Shown: positions 27,851 through 37,326 of the stretch, in pieces | How positions within the stretch are numbered: the stretch's first letter is position 1 | How the letters are laid out: each line of letters opens with the position of its first letter | DNA from: Terriglobales bacterium | Lineage (GTDB): Bacteria > Acidobacteriota > Terriglobia > Bryobacterales > Bryobacteraceae | Length of the DNA stretch: 64,000 bases | NCBI GenBank assembly: GCA_027485675.1 | Contig: JAIXQP010000041.1 | Location: forward strand, 248,001 to 312,000 | Direction: 5' to 3' | Made by a program: the position numbers and the translations under genes | Notes under the pieces: model-generated | Told to the model about the DNA's origin: nothing | Seen by the model: only the letters and a program-made list of their open reading frames with translations | Databases searched by the model: none

Positions 27851-30577
27851 CTACGGCAGAATATTTCCATTGGCATCCATCATCTTCACCTCACCGAACC
27901 CCAACTCCCGCAGCCCTTTTTCGACCTGCGCTTTGTCGCCGACCACGACGTAGACCATCTTATCGGGACGGAGTACGATCTCCGCCGCCGCGCTGATGTC
28001 CTTCCTCGCCAGAGCATTGATGCGCTGGGCATAGGTGGTGAAGTAATCCTCCGGTAACCCATAACGGGTGATTTCGGCGAGATCGTTGAGGACCGCGCCT
28101 TTGGTCTCTCGATCGCCGGCGAGGGCGAGCGTCAGATTCAACTTGCTCTTGGCGATCTCTTCGTCCGTGACTGGCTTATCCTTGATGATCGCGCGCAACT
28201 CTTTGTCGATCTCCTGGAGCGACTCCTTGGTCTTGTCGCTCTGCACCGGGGCGTAGGCCAGGAACGTCCGTTGCCCCTTGGCGCCAATCAGCAGGGTTTG
28301 GGCGCCGTAGGCCCAGTGCTTGTCCTCGCGGAGATTCATGTTCAAGCGCGAGGTGAACGCGCCGCCGAGGATGGTGTTCATCACGTCGATGGCCTCTTCG
28401 TTCGGGTTGGCGCGCGGGGGGGCGATGTGGCCGGCGAGAATCATGCTCTGCACGGCGCCGGGCTTATCGATGAGATAGATCGTGGTCTTGGCGAGTTGCG
28501 AGACCGTGGCCAGGTTTTTCTTCGGCACCGGGGCGCTTTTCCAGGAGGCGAAGAGCTTTTCGAGCTTGGGTTGGATCTCGGCCAGCGTCGTATCGCCGAC
28601 GATGAGCAGCGTGGCGTTGTTCGGCTTTACCCAGGTGTTGACGAACTGTTCGAGGGTGGCGCGGGTCATGGCCTGGACGCTCTCTTCGGTGCCGCTGCCG
28701 GTGAGCGGGTTGCCATAGGCGTGATCCTTGCCATAGAGCAGGGCGGGAAGCACGCGCTGGGCGAGGGCCACCGGCTGCACCTTCTCCCGTTGGATGGCGG
28801 CGATCTGTTGGGCCTGCAAGCGCTTGAAGTCCGCTTCGGGGAACACCGGGTTCAGGACGACGTCGGCGAACAGATCGAGCGAGGCGTCCAGGTTCATCTT
28901 GAGGGCGGACAGGGCGACGGTGGAGGCGTCGAGACTGGAGCCCGCGTTCAGGGCCGCGCCGAGGTTGGCGGTCTCCTCGCTGATGGCGAGGGAGTTGCGC
29001 CGCTTGGTGCCTTCGAGCAGCATCCGCATGGCCATGCCGCTGGTTCCGGGCAGGCCGCCTTTGTCGGCCGCGTAGCCGGCATCAATCTGGAGATTGAAGT
29101 TCACGACCGGTGTGTCGTGCCGTTCGGCGAGGACGAGCTTCAAGCCATTCGACAGGGTCGCCTTCTGCAGGGCGGGCATGCGGAGGGGCGGGGTGGGGCC
29201 GGGCTGGGGGAGCTGCTTCCTGTCAACATCCTTCGTGAGGTCTTTGTACTGCGGGACGGGATGGATTTCGAGAATGTAGGCGCCGCTGCCGGCGTACTGG
29301 TTGAGGGCGGTCCGCACATCGGCCGGGGTGGCTTCGTTCGTCCAGCGGAGGGAGTTTTCATAGCAGGCTCCGTTGCCGGTGTAGACCTCGCAAGTGGCGA
29401 GGACATCGGACTTCCCGCCGAAGCCGCCAATGCGCTCGGCGCCCCGGAGAAAGCCGGCCAGCCCTTGCGTCTTCGCGCGGGCTAATTCGTCGGCCGTGGG
29501 GCCATCTTTGAGGAATCGGGAGAACTCTTCGTCAATCGCCTTTTCCACGTCGGCCAGGCTGCCGCCGGGTTTGACGGTGGCTTCGATCGTAAACATGCCG
29601 GCGATTTCGAGCGACTCATTCTGGACAGAAACATTCGTCGCGATTTGATCCTGGTAGACGAGGCGGCGGTACAACCGGGAGGTTTTTCCGCTGCCGAGGA
29701 CGGCCGCGGCGAGGTCGAGCAGTTCGACGTCCCGGTTGCCCACGCCGGGCGAGGCCCACACCTTGTAGATACGGGCCTGAGGAACCCGGTCCTGCGCCGT
29801 TTCGCGGATCGTCTCCGTCCGGCGAGGGACCCAATGCTGCGTGCGCGCGACGGGCGGGCCAGGCGGAATCCAGCCGAAGTACTTTTCCACCTTCTCCTTG
29901 GCGGTCTTGGCGTCGATGTCGCCGGCGAGGACGACGACCGCATTGGCGGCGCCGTAGTATTTCTGGAACCACTCTTTCACGTCAGTAAGGGAGGCCGCTT
30001 TCAGATCCTCCATCGAGCCGATGGGGCTCCAGGAGTAGGGATGGCCCGGGGGGAAGACGCCCTTGAGAATCAGCTCTTCGGCGATTGAGTAGGGCTGGTT
30101 TTCCCCTTGCCGTTTCTCGTTCATCACGACGCCGCGCTGCTCATCGAGTTTGGCCTGGTCGACGACGCCGAGCAGGTGGCCCATGCGGTCGCTTTCGAGG
30201 AAGAGGAGTTGGTCGAGGGCGGGGGTGGGGACGTTCTGGAAGTAGTTGGTGCGGTCGAAGTAGGTGGTGCCGTTGAGATCGGTGGCGCCGATGCGCTCCA
30301 TGGCCTGGAAGTAGTCCTGGTTGTAGTTTTCGCTGCCGTTGAACATCAAATGTTCAAACAGGTGGGCGAAACCGGTGCGGCCGGGCTTCTCGTTCTTGGA
30401 TCCGACGTGATACCAGACGTTGACCGCGACGATGGGCGTCTTGCGGTCTTCGTGCATCAGAAGAGTCAGTCCGTTTTTCAGGACAAACTTTTCATAAGGA
30501 ATCTTAATCTCAATCTTGCCCGCTGACTGAGCGAAGGTGGCCGCCGCCAGCAAGGCGCCAAGCACGAGGGTTCTCAT
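27851..30577 (-). CDS. M16 family zinc metallopeptidase, two-domain
   Basis: HxxEH in FAHLFEHLMFNGSENYNQDYF; second non-catalytic half NGLKLVLAERHDTPVVNFNLQIDAGYAAD. Confidence 0.95.
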   Translation of the reverse strand: MRTLVLGALLAAATFAQSAGKIEIKIPYEKFVLKNGLTLLMHEDRKTPIVAVNVWYHVGSKNEKPGRTGFAHLFEHLMFNGSENYNQDYFQAMERIGATDLNGTTYFDRTNYFQNVPTPALDQLLFLESDRMGHLLGVVDQAKLDEQRGVVMNEKRQGENQPYSIAEELILKGVFPPGHPYSWSPIGSMEDLKAASLTDVKEWFQKYYGAANAVVVLAGDIDAKTAKEKVEKYFGWIPPGPPVARTQHWVPRRTETIRETAQDRVPQARIYKVWASPGVGNRDVELLDLAAAVLGSGKTSRLYRRLVYQDQIATNVSVQNESLEIAGMFTIEATVKPGGSLADVEKAIDEEFSRFLKDGPTADELARAKTQGLAGFLRGAERIGGFGGKSDVLATCEVYTGNGACYENSLRWTNEATPADVRTALNQYAGSGAYILEIHPVPQYKDLTKDVDRKQLPQPGPTPPLRMPALQKATLSNGLKLVLAERHDTPVVNFNLQIDAGYAADKGGLPGTSGMAMRMLLEGTKRRNSLAISEETANLGAALNAGSSLDASTVALSALKMNLDASLDLFADVVLNPVFPEADFKRLQAQQIAAIQREKVQPVALAQRVLPALLYGKDHAYGNPLTGSGTEESVQAMTRATLEQFVNTWVKPNNATLLIVGDTTLAEIQPKLEKLFASWKSAPVPKKNLATVSQLAKTTIYLIDKPGAVQSMILAGHIAPPRANPNEEAIDVMNTILGGAFTSRLNMNLREDKHWAYGAQTLLIGAKGQRTFLAYAPVQSDKTKESLQEIDKELRAIIKDKPVTDEEIAKSKLNLTLALAGDRETKGAVLNDLAEITRYGLPEDYFTTYAQRINALARKDISAAAEIVLRPDKMVYVVVGDKAQVEKGLRELGFGEVKMMDANGNILP

Positions 30578-30612
30578 ACCCCTTTTGTAGCATGATAGTT
30601 TCGATTAAAGGC

Positions 30613-31725
30613 TTAAAGGCGAATAATCCACTGGCGGCGGTAGAGGAACGAGGCCACCAGGTAGAGCCCTAGGGCGTGGGCGAGGCCGAAGCAAAGCGAG
30701 GCGAATTCGGGGGAGCCGAGCGGCACGAACAGCGCATCGTAGACCGGCTTACGCCAGCCGGTGAGGCCCCAGAGGCGGGCGATGAGGCCGCTGAGAACGT
30801 AGACGACGATGGCGTTCGAGCCATAGTGGACGAAGGGTGTAGCCCAGCGTTTCCAGCCCTGACCGTCGATGAACCAGTAGCAGGCCCCCAGCCCGAGTTG
30901 GGCCAGGCCTGCGGTGAACACGGCGAACGATACGGTCCAGATTTTCTTATTAATGGGCATGATGAGCCCGAGGAGATAGCCGGCGACAGTGAGGGCGACG
31001 CCGGTGGCGAGGAGCCAGGCGGCTTTTTCGGCGAGTTCCCGGCGGCTGCGGAGGAGGTGGCCGGCGAGGGCGCCGAACAGGAGGGTGGCGATGGCGGGGA
31101 GGGTGCTGACGACGCCTTCCGGGTCCCAGACCTTGGTCGCGCGGTAGAGGTGGCCGGGGAGGAGCATCCAGTCGATGTATTGGGAGAAGTTGCCGATGGG
31201 TTCGAGCACACCGGGTCCGTAGCCGGGGACGGGGTAGAGGGTCATGAGCATCCAATAGACGCTGCAGACGCCGACGATCACCGCGGCCTGGCCACGCCAG
31301 GTGGTGTAGAGAAAAACGAGCGCTCCGAGGAGGTAGCAGAGGGCGATGCGTTGGAGCACGCCGGGAATGCGGATGGTGGAGAGGTTGTAGTAGGGGAAGC
31401 CGGCGAGGAAGAGGCCGAGGCCGAAGATGAGGGCGCTGCGGCGGAGGGTGTGGCGGATGAGAACGGACTTATCGCCGCCCTCTTCGACGCGGCGGGCAAA
31501 CGAGAACGTCATGGCAACGCCGACGATCCAGAGGAAGAAGGGGAAGATGAGATCGGTGGGCGTCCAGCCGTGCCAATCGGCGTGGAGGAGGGGCGGGTAG
31601 GCCTGGGAGTAAGAGCCGAGATTATTGACCAGCATCATGGCGGCGATGGTGAGGCCGCGGAACGCATCGAGGGAGACGAGGCGTGGTTTTGTCGATAGAA
31701 TGTTGGCCAAGAAGGTATTATGCAT
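30613..31725 (-). CDS. DUF5009/HGSNAT-like membrane acyltransferase
   Basis: RLVSLDAFRGLTIAAMMLVNNLGSYSQAYPPLLHADWHGWTPTDLIFPFFLWIVGVAM. Start at 31725 is more plausible than 31827. Confidence 0.88.
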   Translation of the reverse strand: MHNTFLANILSTKPRLVSLDAFRGLTIAAMMLVNNLGSYSQAYPPLLHADWHGWTPTDLIFPFFLWIVGVAMTFSFARRVEEGGDKSVLIRHTLRRSALIFGLGLFLAGFPYYNLSTIRIPGVLQRIALCYLLGALVFLYTTWRGQAAVIVGVCSVYWMLMTLYPVPGYGPGVLEPIGNFSQYIDWMLLPGHLYRATKVWDPEGVVSTLPAIATLLFGALAGHLLRSRRELAEKAAWLLATGVALTVAGYLLGLIMPINKKIWTVSFAVFTAGLAQLGLGACYWFIDGQGWKRWATPFVHYGSNAIVVYVLSGLIARLWGLTGWRKPVYDALFVPLGSPEFASLCFGLAHALGLYLVASFLYRRQWIIRL

Positions 31726-34158
31726 CGTCTGGTTGCGGCTGCGGTCTTGTTGGTAATTCCGGGATATGGTCAGGGCCTGCCTGAGCAGGCGGCTAAGATT
31801 CTGGGGGCGAATTGTACGTCGTGTCACGGCGGGTCGCTGCGGGTTTCCGAGTTGGATCTGCGGACGCGGGACGCGATGGTGAAGGGCGGCACGCGGGGGG
31901 CGGCCCTGGTAGTCGGCAAGGCCGAAGAGAGCCGGCTGTACCGGTTCGCGGCGGGATTGGATCAGCCGCAGATGCCGCCGGGCAAGAAGCTATCGGACGC
32001 GGAGCTGGCGACGCTGAAAGCGTGGATTGACGCCGGAGCGGAGTTGACCGGAGCGCCGGTGGCGACGGGATCGCTGGCGGCGGCCGAGGAGCGGCCGATT
32101 ACCGAGAACGAACGGAAGTATTGGGCTTTCCAGAAGCCGGTGCGTCCGTCGGCTCCGGCGGGGAATGCGATCGATCATTTTCTGGCGCTGAAGTGGAAAG
32201 CGAAGGGCTTGACGCCGGCGCCGCGCGCCTCGAAGCAGGTGCTGGTGCGGCGGGCCTATCTGGACCTGATCGGGCTGCCGCCGACGCCGGCGCAGGTGGC
32301 GGCTTTTGTGAACGACACGCGGCCGGACGCCTGGCGGCGGCTGGTGGACGAACTCCTGGCTTCGCCGCATTACGGCGAGCGCTGGGCCCGGCATTGGCTC
32401 GATGTGGTGCGGTATGCCGATTCGGGCGGCTTTGAGTACGACCGCGACCGGAATAATGCCTACCGGTACCGGGATTATGTCGTAAAGGCGTTGAATAGCG
32501 ATAAGCCGTTTGACCGATTTCTGAAGGAACAACTCGCCGGCGATGAGCTGTATCCGAACGACCCGGAGGCTTGGGTGGCCACGGGCTTCCTGCGGCTGGG
32601 GCCGGAGAACAACGTCAAGAACGAGCAGACGCGTCTTGATGAGTTGGACGATTTGGTGGTGACGGCTTCGAACGGACTGCTGGGCATGACGGTGGGTTGC
32701 GCGCGGTGCCACAACCATAAGTTCGACGCGATTCCGCAGAAGGATTACTACCGGATGCAGGCCGTGTTCTTCCCGTTGAAGCCGATGGACCGGCCGCTCG
32801 TGGATCCTCCGGCGGAAGCGAAGTTCAAAGCCGAGACGAAGGCTGTTGAAGAACGGCAGAAGCCGCTGCGGGAGGAGTTGAAGGCCGTCGAGAAGCCGTT
32901 CCGCGACAAGATCATCGCCCGGCGGAAAGACACGATGCCGGACTACCTGCGGAAGGCGCTGGAGACTCCGGAGGCGCAGCGGACCGACGGGCAGAAGCTG
33001 AACGTGATTCAGTTTGAGAAGAGCGTCGAGAACATCTACGAAGACGATCTGGTGCGGGAGATGACGGCCGAGGCGGTGGCGGCGCGGAAGCGGCTGGTGG
33101 ACCAGATCGCGGCGCTCGACAAGACCAAGCCGGAGATGCCGACGGCGATGACGATTACCGAACCCGGCCGCGTGGCGCCGCCGTCGCACTTCCTGCACCG
33201 GGGGGGCGCGGGGGCGAAAGGCAGCGTGATGACGCCGGGGGTGCTTTCGGCGGCGGTGCGGGAGGACTGGCCGTTCCCGGAAGCTCCGGCCGATGCCAAG
33301 ACGAGCTACCGGCGGGCGGCGTTTGCCAACTGGGTGGCTTCGCCGGACAACCCGCTGGTGCCGCGCGTGTGGGTGAACCGGATGTGGCAGTTCCACTTTG
33401 GCGAAGGCATCGTGCGGACGCCATCGAACTTCGGCAAGATGGGCGACCGGCCGACGCATCCGGAGTTGCTGGACTGGCTGGCGACGGAGTTGATGGCCAA
33501 CAACTGGAGCGTGAAGCATATGCACCGGTTGATGATGAACTCGGCGGCATACCAGATGGCGAGCGACGATGCGGACGAGAACCGGAAGATTGATCCGGAG
33601 AATAAGCTGCTGTGGCGGATGCCGCGGCGGCGCCTGGAAGGTGAGGCGATTCGGGATTCGATCCTGGCGCTGGCGGGGACGCTGGACCAGACTGTTGGCG
33701 GGCCGGCGGTGCTGCCGTATATCGATCCGGCGCTGTTCCAGGCGTCGTCGAAGCGGACGTGGAACGGGAAGGCTGTGGATGATCCGTCGACGAACCGGCG
33801 GAGCTTGTACGTGTTTTCGAAACGCTCGATTCCGCTGCCGATGCTCGAGGTTTTTGATAAGCCGGACACGATTACGTCGTGCGCGCGGCGGAACCGGTCG
33901 ACGATTGCACCGCAGGCGTTGATCCTGATGAACAACGAGTTTGTGCAGTTGCAGGCCAAGGCCTTTGCCACGCGGCTGACGCGGGAGGCGCCGACGGCGG
34001 AGGCGCGGGTAGCGCGCGGGTATCAACTGGCGTTCGGGCGGGAGCCTTCCGCGCGGGAGGCGAAGCGGGCGGTGGAGTTTATCAATGGTGCGCCGACGGG
34101 GTTAGTGGACTTCTGCCACGCCCTATTCAATGTGAACGAGTTTGTGTATGTCCCATAA
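31720..34158 (+). CDS. PSCyt1 c-type cytochrome + DUF1549 + DUF1553 protein, secreted
   Basis: CTSCHG haem motif; HWLDVVRYADSGGFEYDRDR…YRYRDYVVKALNSDKPFDRFLKEQLAGDEL; RVWVNRMWQFHFGEGIVRTPSNFG. Confidence 0.95.
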   Translation: MHRLVAAAVLLVIPGYGQGLPEQAAKILGANCTSCHGGSLRVSELDLRTRDAMVKGGTRGAALVVGKAEESRLYRFAAGLDQPQMPPGKKLSDAELATLKAWIDAGAELTGAPVATGSLAAAEERPITENERKYWAFQKPVRPSAPAGNAIDHFLALKWKAKGLTPAPRASKQVLVRRAYLDLIGLPPTPAQVAAFVNDTRPDAWRRLVDELLASPHYGERWARHWLDVVRYADSGGFEYDRDRNNAYRYRDYVVKALNSDKPFDRFLKEQLAGDELYPNDPEAWVATGFLRLGPENNVKNEQTRLDELDDLVVTASNGLLGMTVGCARCHNHKFDAIPQKDYYRMQAVFFPLKPMDRPLVDPPAEAKFKAETKAVEERQKPLREELKAVEKPFRDKIIARRKDTMPDYLRKALETPEAQRTDGQKLNVIQFEKSVENIYEDDLVREMTAEAVAARKRLVDQIAALDKTKPEMPTAMTITEPGRVAPPSHFLHRGGAGAKGSVMTPGVLSAAVREDWPFPEAPADAKTSYRRAAFANWVASPDNPLVPRVWVNRMWQFHFGEGIVRTPSNFGKMGDRPTHPELLDWLATELMANNWSVKHMHRLMMNSAAYQMASDDADENRKIDPENKLLWRMPRRRLEGEAIRDSILALAGTLDQTVGGPAVLPYIDPALFQASSKRTWNGKAVDDPSTNRRSLYVFSKRSIPLPMLEVFDKPDTITSCARRNRSTIAPQALILMNNEFVQLQAKAFATRLTREAPTAEARVARGYQLAFGREPSAREAKRAVEFINGAPTGLVDFCHALFNVNEFVYVP

Positions 34159-35521
34159 GCGTTTGTGGTCTCGCCGTGAGTTATTGATGGCCGCCGGCGG
34201 CGGCATTCCGGGGTTGGCGCTGGCTAACATGCTGGCGCCGAAGCAGCCGCATTTCCCCGCCAAGGCGAAGGCCGTGATCTCGATCTTCTGCTACGGCGGC
34301 GTGAGCCACATGGACACGTTCGACCCGAAGCCGATGCTGAAGCAGCGCGCCGGGGAGACGATTCCCGGGAAGAAAGTGGTGCCGTCGCAGGGCAACCCGG
34401 GCGGACTGATGCCGGCGTTGTGGGAGTTCAAGAAGTATGGGCAGTCGGGGATGGAGGTTTCGAGCCTGTTCCCGCATGTGGCGCAGAAGGTGGATGAGAT
34501 TGCGTTTATCCGCTCGATGCACTGCACCTCGAACGACCATGGTCCGGCGTTGTTCCAGATGAACACCGGGTTCATTCAGGCGGGGTATCCGTCGATGGGA
34601 AGCTGGCTGACGTACGGGCTGGGGACGGAGAATCAGAACCTGCCTGGGTTTGTGGTGTTCACGGATCCGCGGGGCGGCCCGATTGGCGGGGCGCCGAACT
34701 GGGGGAACGGCTTCATGCCGGCGGCTTACCAGGGGACGCCGTTCCGGCCGACGGGGAATCCGATTGTGGATTTGCGGCCGCCGAAGGATATGACGGATCA
34801 GCGGCAGCGGCGGTGGTTAGATTTCGTCGCGAAGATGAATCAGGACCATATCGAGAAGAACCCGTTTGATACGGAGTTGAGCGCGCGGATTGAGTCCTAC
34901 GAGTTGGCCTACCGGATGCAGACGAGCGCGACGGAGGCGGTGGATGTCGAGATTGAGTCGGCGGCGACGAAGAAGCTATATGGGTTAGATGAGGAGCGGA
35001 CGTCGTATTTCGGCCGGCAGGCGCTGATGGCGCGGCGGTTGGTGGAGCGGGGGGTGCGGTTTGTGCAGCTGTACTCCGGGGGCGGAAACTTTGGGGACAG
35101 CTGGGATGCGCACTGGGACTTGAAAGAGAACCACGACCAGCACTGCGGGGAGACGGATAAACCGATTGCGGGTCTGCTGACGGATCTGAAGTCGCGGGGG
35201 TTGCTCGATTCAACGTTGATCATCTGGCACGGAGAGTTTGGGCGGTTGCCGATTTCGCAGCGGATGAGCGGGCGGGATCATAACCCTTATGGATTCACGG
35301 TGTGGCTGGCGGGCGGTGGGATTAAGGGCGGGACGTGCGTGGGGGCGACGGATGAGTTCGGGCTGGAGGCGGTGGAGGATCGGAAGTCGGTGAACGATCT
35401 CCATGCGACGATGCTGCACTTGCTGGGGTTTGATCATACGCGGCTGACGTATCCGCACAATGGGCGGAATATGCGGTTGACGGATGTGGAGGGCGAGGTG
35501 ATTAAGAAGATCGTGGCGTAA
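34142..35521 (+). CDS. DUF1501 domain protein
   Basis: AKAVISIFCYGGVSHMDTFDPKP; FIRSMHCTSNDHGPALFQMNTG; GEFGRLPISQRMSGRDHNPYGFTVWLAGGGIKGG. Confidence 0.95.
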   Translation: MCMSHKRLWSRRELLMAAGGGIPGLALANMLAPKQPHFPAKAKAVISIFCYGGVSHMDTFDPKPMLKQRAGETIPGKKVVPSQGNPGGLMPALWEFKKYGQSGMEVSSLFPHVAQKVDEIAFIRSMHCTSNDHGPALFQMNTGFIQAGYPSMGSWLTYGLGTENQNLPGFVVFTDPRGGPIGGAPNWGNGFMPAAYQGTPFRPTGNPIVDLRPPKDMTDQRQRRWLDFVAKMNQDHIEKNPFDTELSARIESYELAYRMQTSATEAVDVEIESAATKKLYGLDEERTSYFGRQALMARRLVERGVRFVQLYSGGGNFGDSWDAHWDLKENHDQHCGETDKPIAGLLTDLKSRGLLDSTLIIWHGEFGRLPISQRMSGRDHNPYGFTVWLAGGGIKGGTCVGATDEFGLEAVEDRKSVNDLHATMLHLLGFDHTRLTYPHNGRNMRLTDVEGEVIKKIVA

Positions 35522-35563
35522 TCGTTGGTTGCGGAAACCGCGGAAGCGGGGGAGAATGCGGAT

Positions 35564-35884
35564 ATGTCAGCCTTGGTCGAGACAATTCCGCTGGAGATCG
35601 ATGCTCATGGCAGATATCGAGTCTCGGGTACTCGCATCCTCCTCGAAGTGGTCCTAAACGCCTATCGACAAGGGAAGTCCGCGGAGCAGATTGTCGAGGA
35701 CTTTCCGCGGCTGACATCGGCAACGGTTTATCTTGTCCTAGGCTATTGCCTCAGTCATCCCGATGAGGTCGCGGCCTATCTAGCTCGGATAGACCACGAG
35801 GATGCTGAGCTGTTGGCCGCCCATCCAGAATGGCAACCAGTGGGGCTCCGAGCGAAGTTGGAGGCTCGGCGAGCCAAGGTTTGA
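35564..35884 (+). CDS. DUF433-type putative antitoxin
   Basis: GRYRVSGTRILLEVVLNAYRQGKSAEQIVEDFPRLTSATVYLVLGYCLSHPDEVAAYL. Confidence 0.85.
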   Translation: MSALVETIPLEIDAHGRYRVSGTRILLEVVLNAYRQGKSAEQIVEDFPRLTSATVYLVLGYCLSHPDEVAAYLARIDHEDAELLAAHPEWQPVGLRAKLEARRAKV

Positions 35885-36222
35885 AGTGGGCTACGGACGA
35901 GAACGTAGACGGTGCGATCACGCGGGGCTTGCTCCGGAAAGGGGTCGACGTCGTCCGAGTTCAGGACTATCCGGAAGTCTATGAGCAGCCAGATGAGATC
36001 GTTTTGGCATGGACCACGGCAGAAGATCGCATTCTGGTGACCGGTGACCGGAGAAGTATGGAGCCGGCCCGCCGAATGCAGTTTGCTATTGCAGGCAAGT
36101 GTTCCCCGATCGTCTACTTGCGCCGATCCGTGAATGTGGGCGAAGTCATCGATGAAATTGAGTTGCTTGATCAATGCTCTAGCCCTGACGATTGGGCCAG
36201 CGGCGTCTTGTGGATTCCCTGA
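35881..36222 (+). CDS. DUF5615 PIN-like putative toxin
   Basis: WATDENVDGAITRGLLRKGVDVVRVQDYPEVYEQPDEIVLAWTTAEDRILVTGDR. Possible TTG start overlaps the upstream stop (TTGA). Confidence 0.82.
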   Translation: MKWATDENVDGAITRGLLRKGVDVVRVQDYPEVYEQPDEIVLAWTTAEDRILVTGDRRSMEPARRMQFAIAGKCSPIVYLRRSVNVGEVIDEIELLDQCSSPDDWASGVLWIP

Positions 36223-36225
36223 GCG

Positions 36226-37287
36226 CTAGCGGGCTTGGCTGAGAGCGTAGACCGCGAAGGATGCGAGCCAGTGATCGCCGCCGTAGTTGCCGCCGGTGAC
36301 GTTTGGCAACGCGGCGTCGAGGAGCTTGCGGGCGGACGCGAGCATGTTCTGGGTCCGGGCGGAGTTCGGCGGGAGTGCGCCGGCGACGCCGAATAAGCAC
36401 CAGGCGCGGCTTAGATAAAGGCCGTCCAAATGAACAATCTGGTAGTCGCTGCGGTCGGAGACCTCGGGCGCCTTTGTGAGATTGGCCAGGCCGGCAGTCG
36501 TCATGAACTTGTTGAACCACAGCCGGAACTCCTCGGCGGGAAGGACGCGGCGCATCAGGTCCGCCACTTCGAGCGAGGGGGAGAGGAAGTCGGTACCGTC
36601 TGGTTCCTGCACCGCGGCGACGGCGGTGTTGTTGCCGTAGTAATCCTTGGCCCGCTGCAGGATCTGGGCCTCGAATTTGGCGTCCTTGGCGGTGCGGGCC
36701 CAATCGAGGGCAAAGACCAGGCCGAAGGCGGTATTGGGGTGGACGCCGGTGCGGTTGGGATAGGTCTGCTTCGGCAGATAGGCGGTCCAGAGGTCGACGA
36801 TGAGGCTCGTGAGCGGCGCGAGATTCTTCGCCCATTGCTGGGCCTGCGGGTCGTCCCAGGTGCGGAGCTCTTCGTCGAGCTTGAGCAGCCAGGCCCAGCC
36901 GTAGGTGCGTTCGAAGGTCTTGGCGAGTTTGTAGTTCGTGAAGTACTTCACCTCTCCGGCGAGAGCGGCGGGTTCGAAGCTGGCGGCGAGGATCTGGCGA
37001 ATCCGCGGCTCCTTGGGAAGACCCTTCGTGGTCTTGAGCAGCCGGATGAGCATCCAGTGGCCATGGACGCTGGAGTGCCAGTCGAAGCAGCCGTGGAAGG
37101 ACGGATGGAGCTGGCGCGGGGAGAGCCGGGCGTCCGTTTCGTTTTCGATGGTGTGGGCGGTTTTGTTGGGGTACTCCTGCTGGATGCAGTGGAGCGGGAG
37201 TTCGGCGAGGCGAGAGGCGATTTCAGGAGTCAGCATTTGGGCGGCCGCCGGGACGGCGAGGAGAAAACAGACCAGAAGCGGGTTCAT
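36226..37287 (-). CDS. DUF2891 domain protein, secreted
   Basis: Signal peptide plus HCIQQEYPNKTAH…LHPSFHGCFDWHSSVHGHWMLIRLL. Confidence 0.88.
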   Translation of the reverse strand: MNPLLVCFLLAVPAAAQMLTPEIASRLAELPLHCIQQEYPNKTAHTIENETDARLSPRQLHPSFHGCFDWHSSVHGHWMLIRLLKTTKGLPKEPRIRQILAASFEPAALAGEVKYFTNYKLAKTFERTYGWAWLLKLDEELRTWDDPQAQQWAKNLAPLTSLIVDLWTAYLPKQTYPNRTGVHPNTAFGLVFALDWARTAKDAKFEAQILQRAKDYYGNNTAVAAVQEPDGTDFLSPSLEVADLMRRVLPAEEFRLWFNKFMTTAGLANLTKAPEVSDRSDYQIVHLDGLYLSRAWCLFGVAGALPPNSARTQNMLASARKLLDAALPNVTGGNYGGDHWLASFAVYALSQAR

Positions 37288-37326
37288 CGATTCTCTTATC
37301 TTCGCAGGACTGGTAAGCTCTAGCGG

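Noticed and set aside
31990-34026. 678-aa minus-strand ORF
   Set aside because: Antisense shadow of the DUF1549/DUF1553 gene, with low-complexity basic composition.
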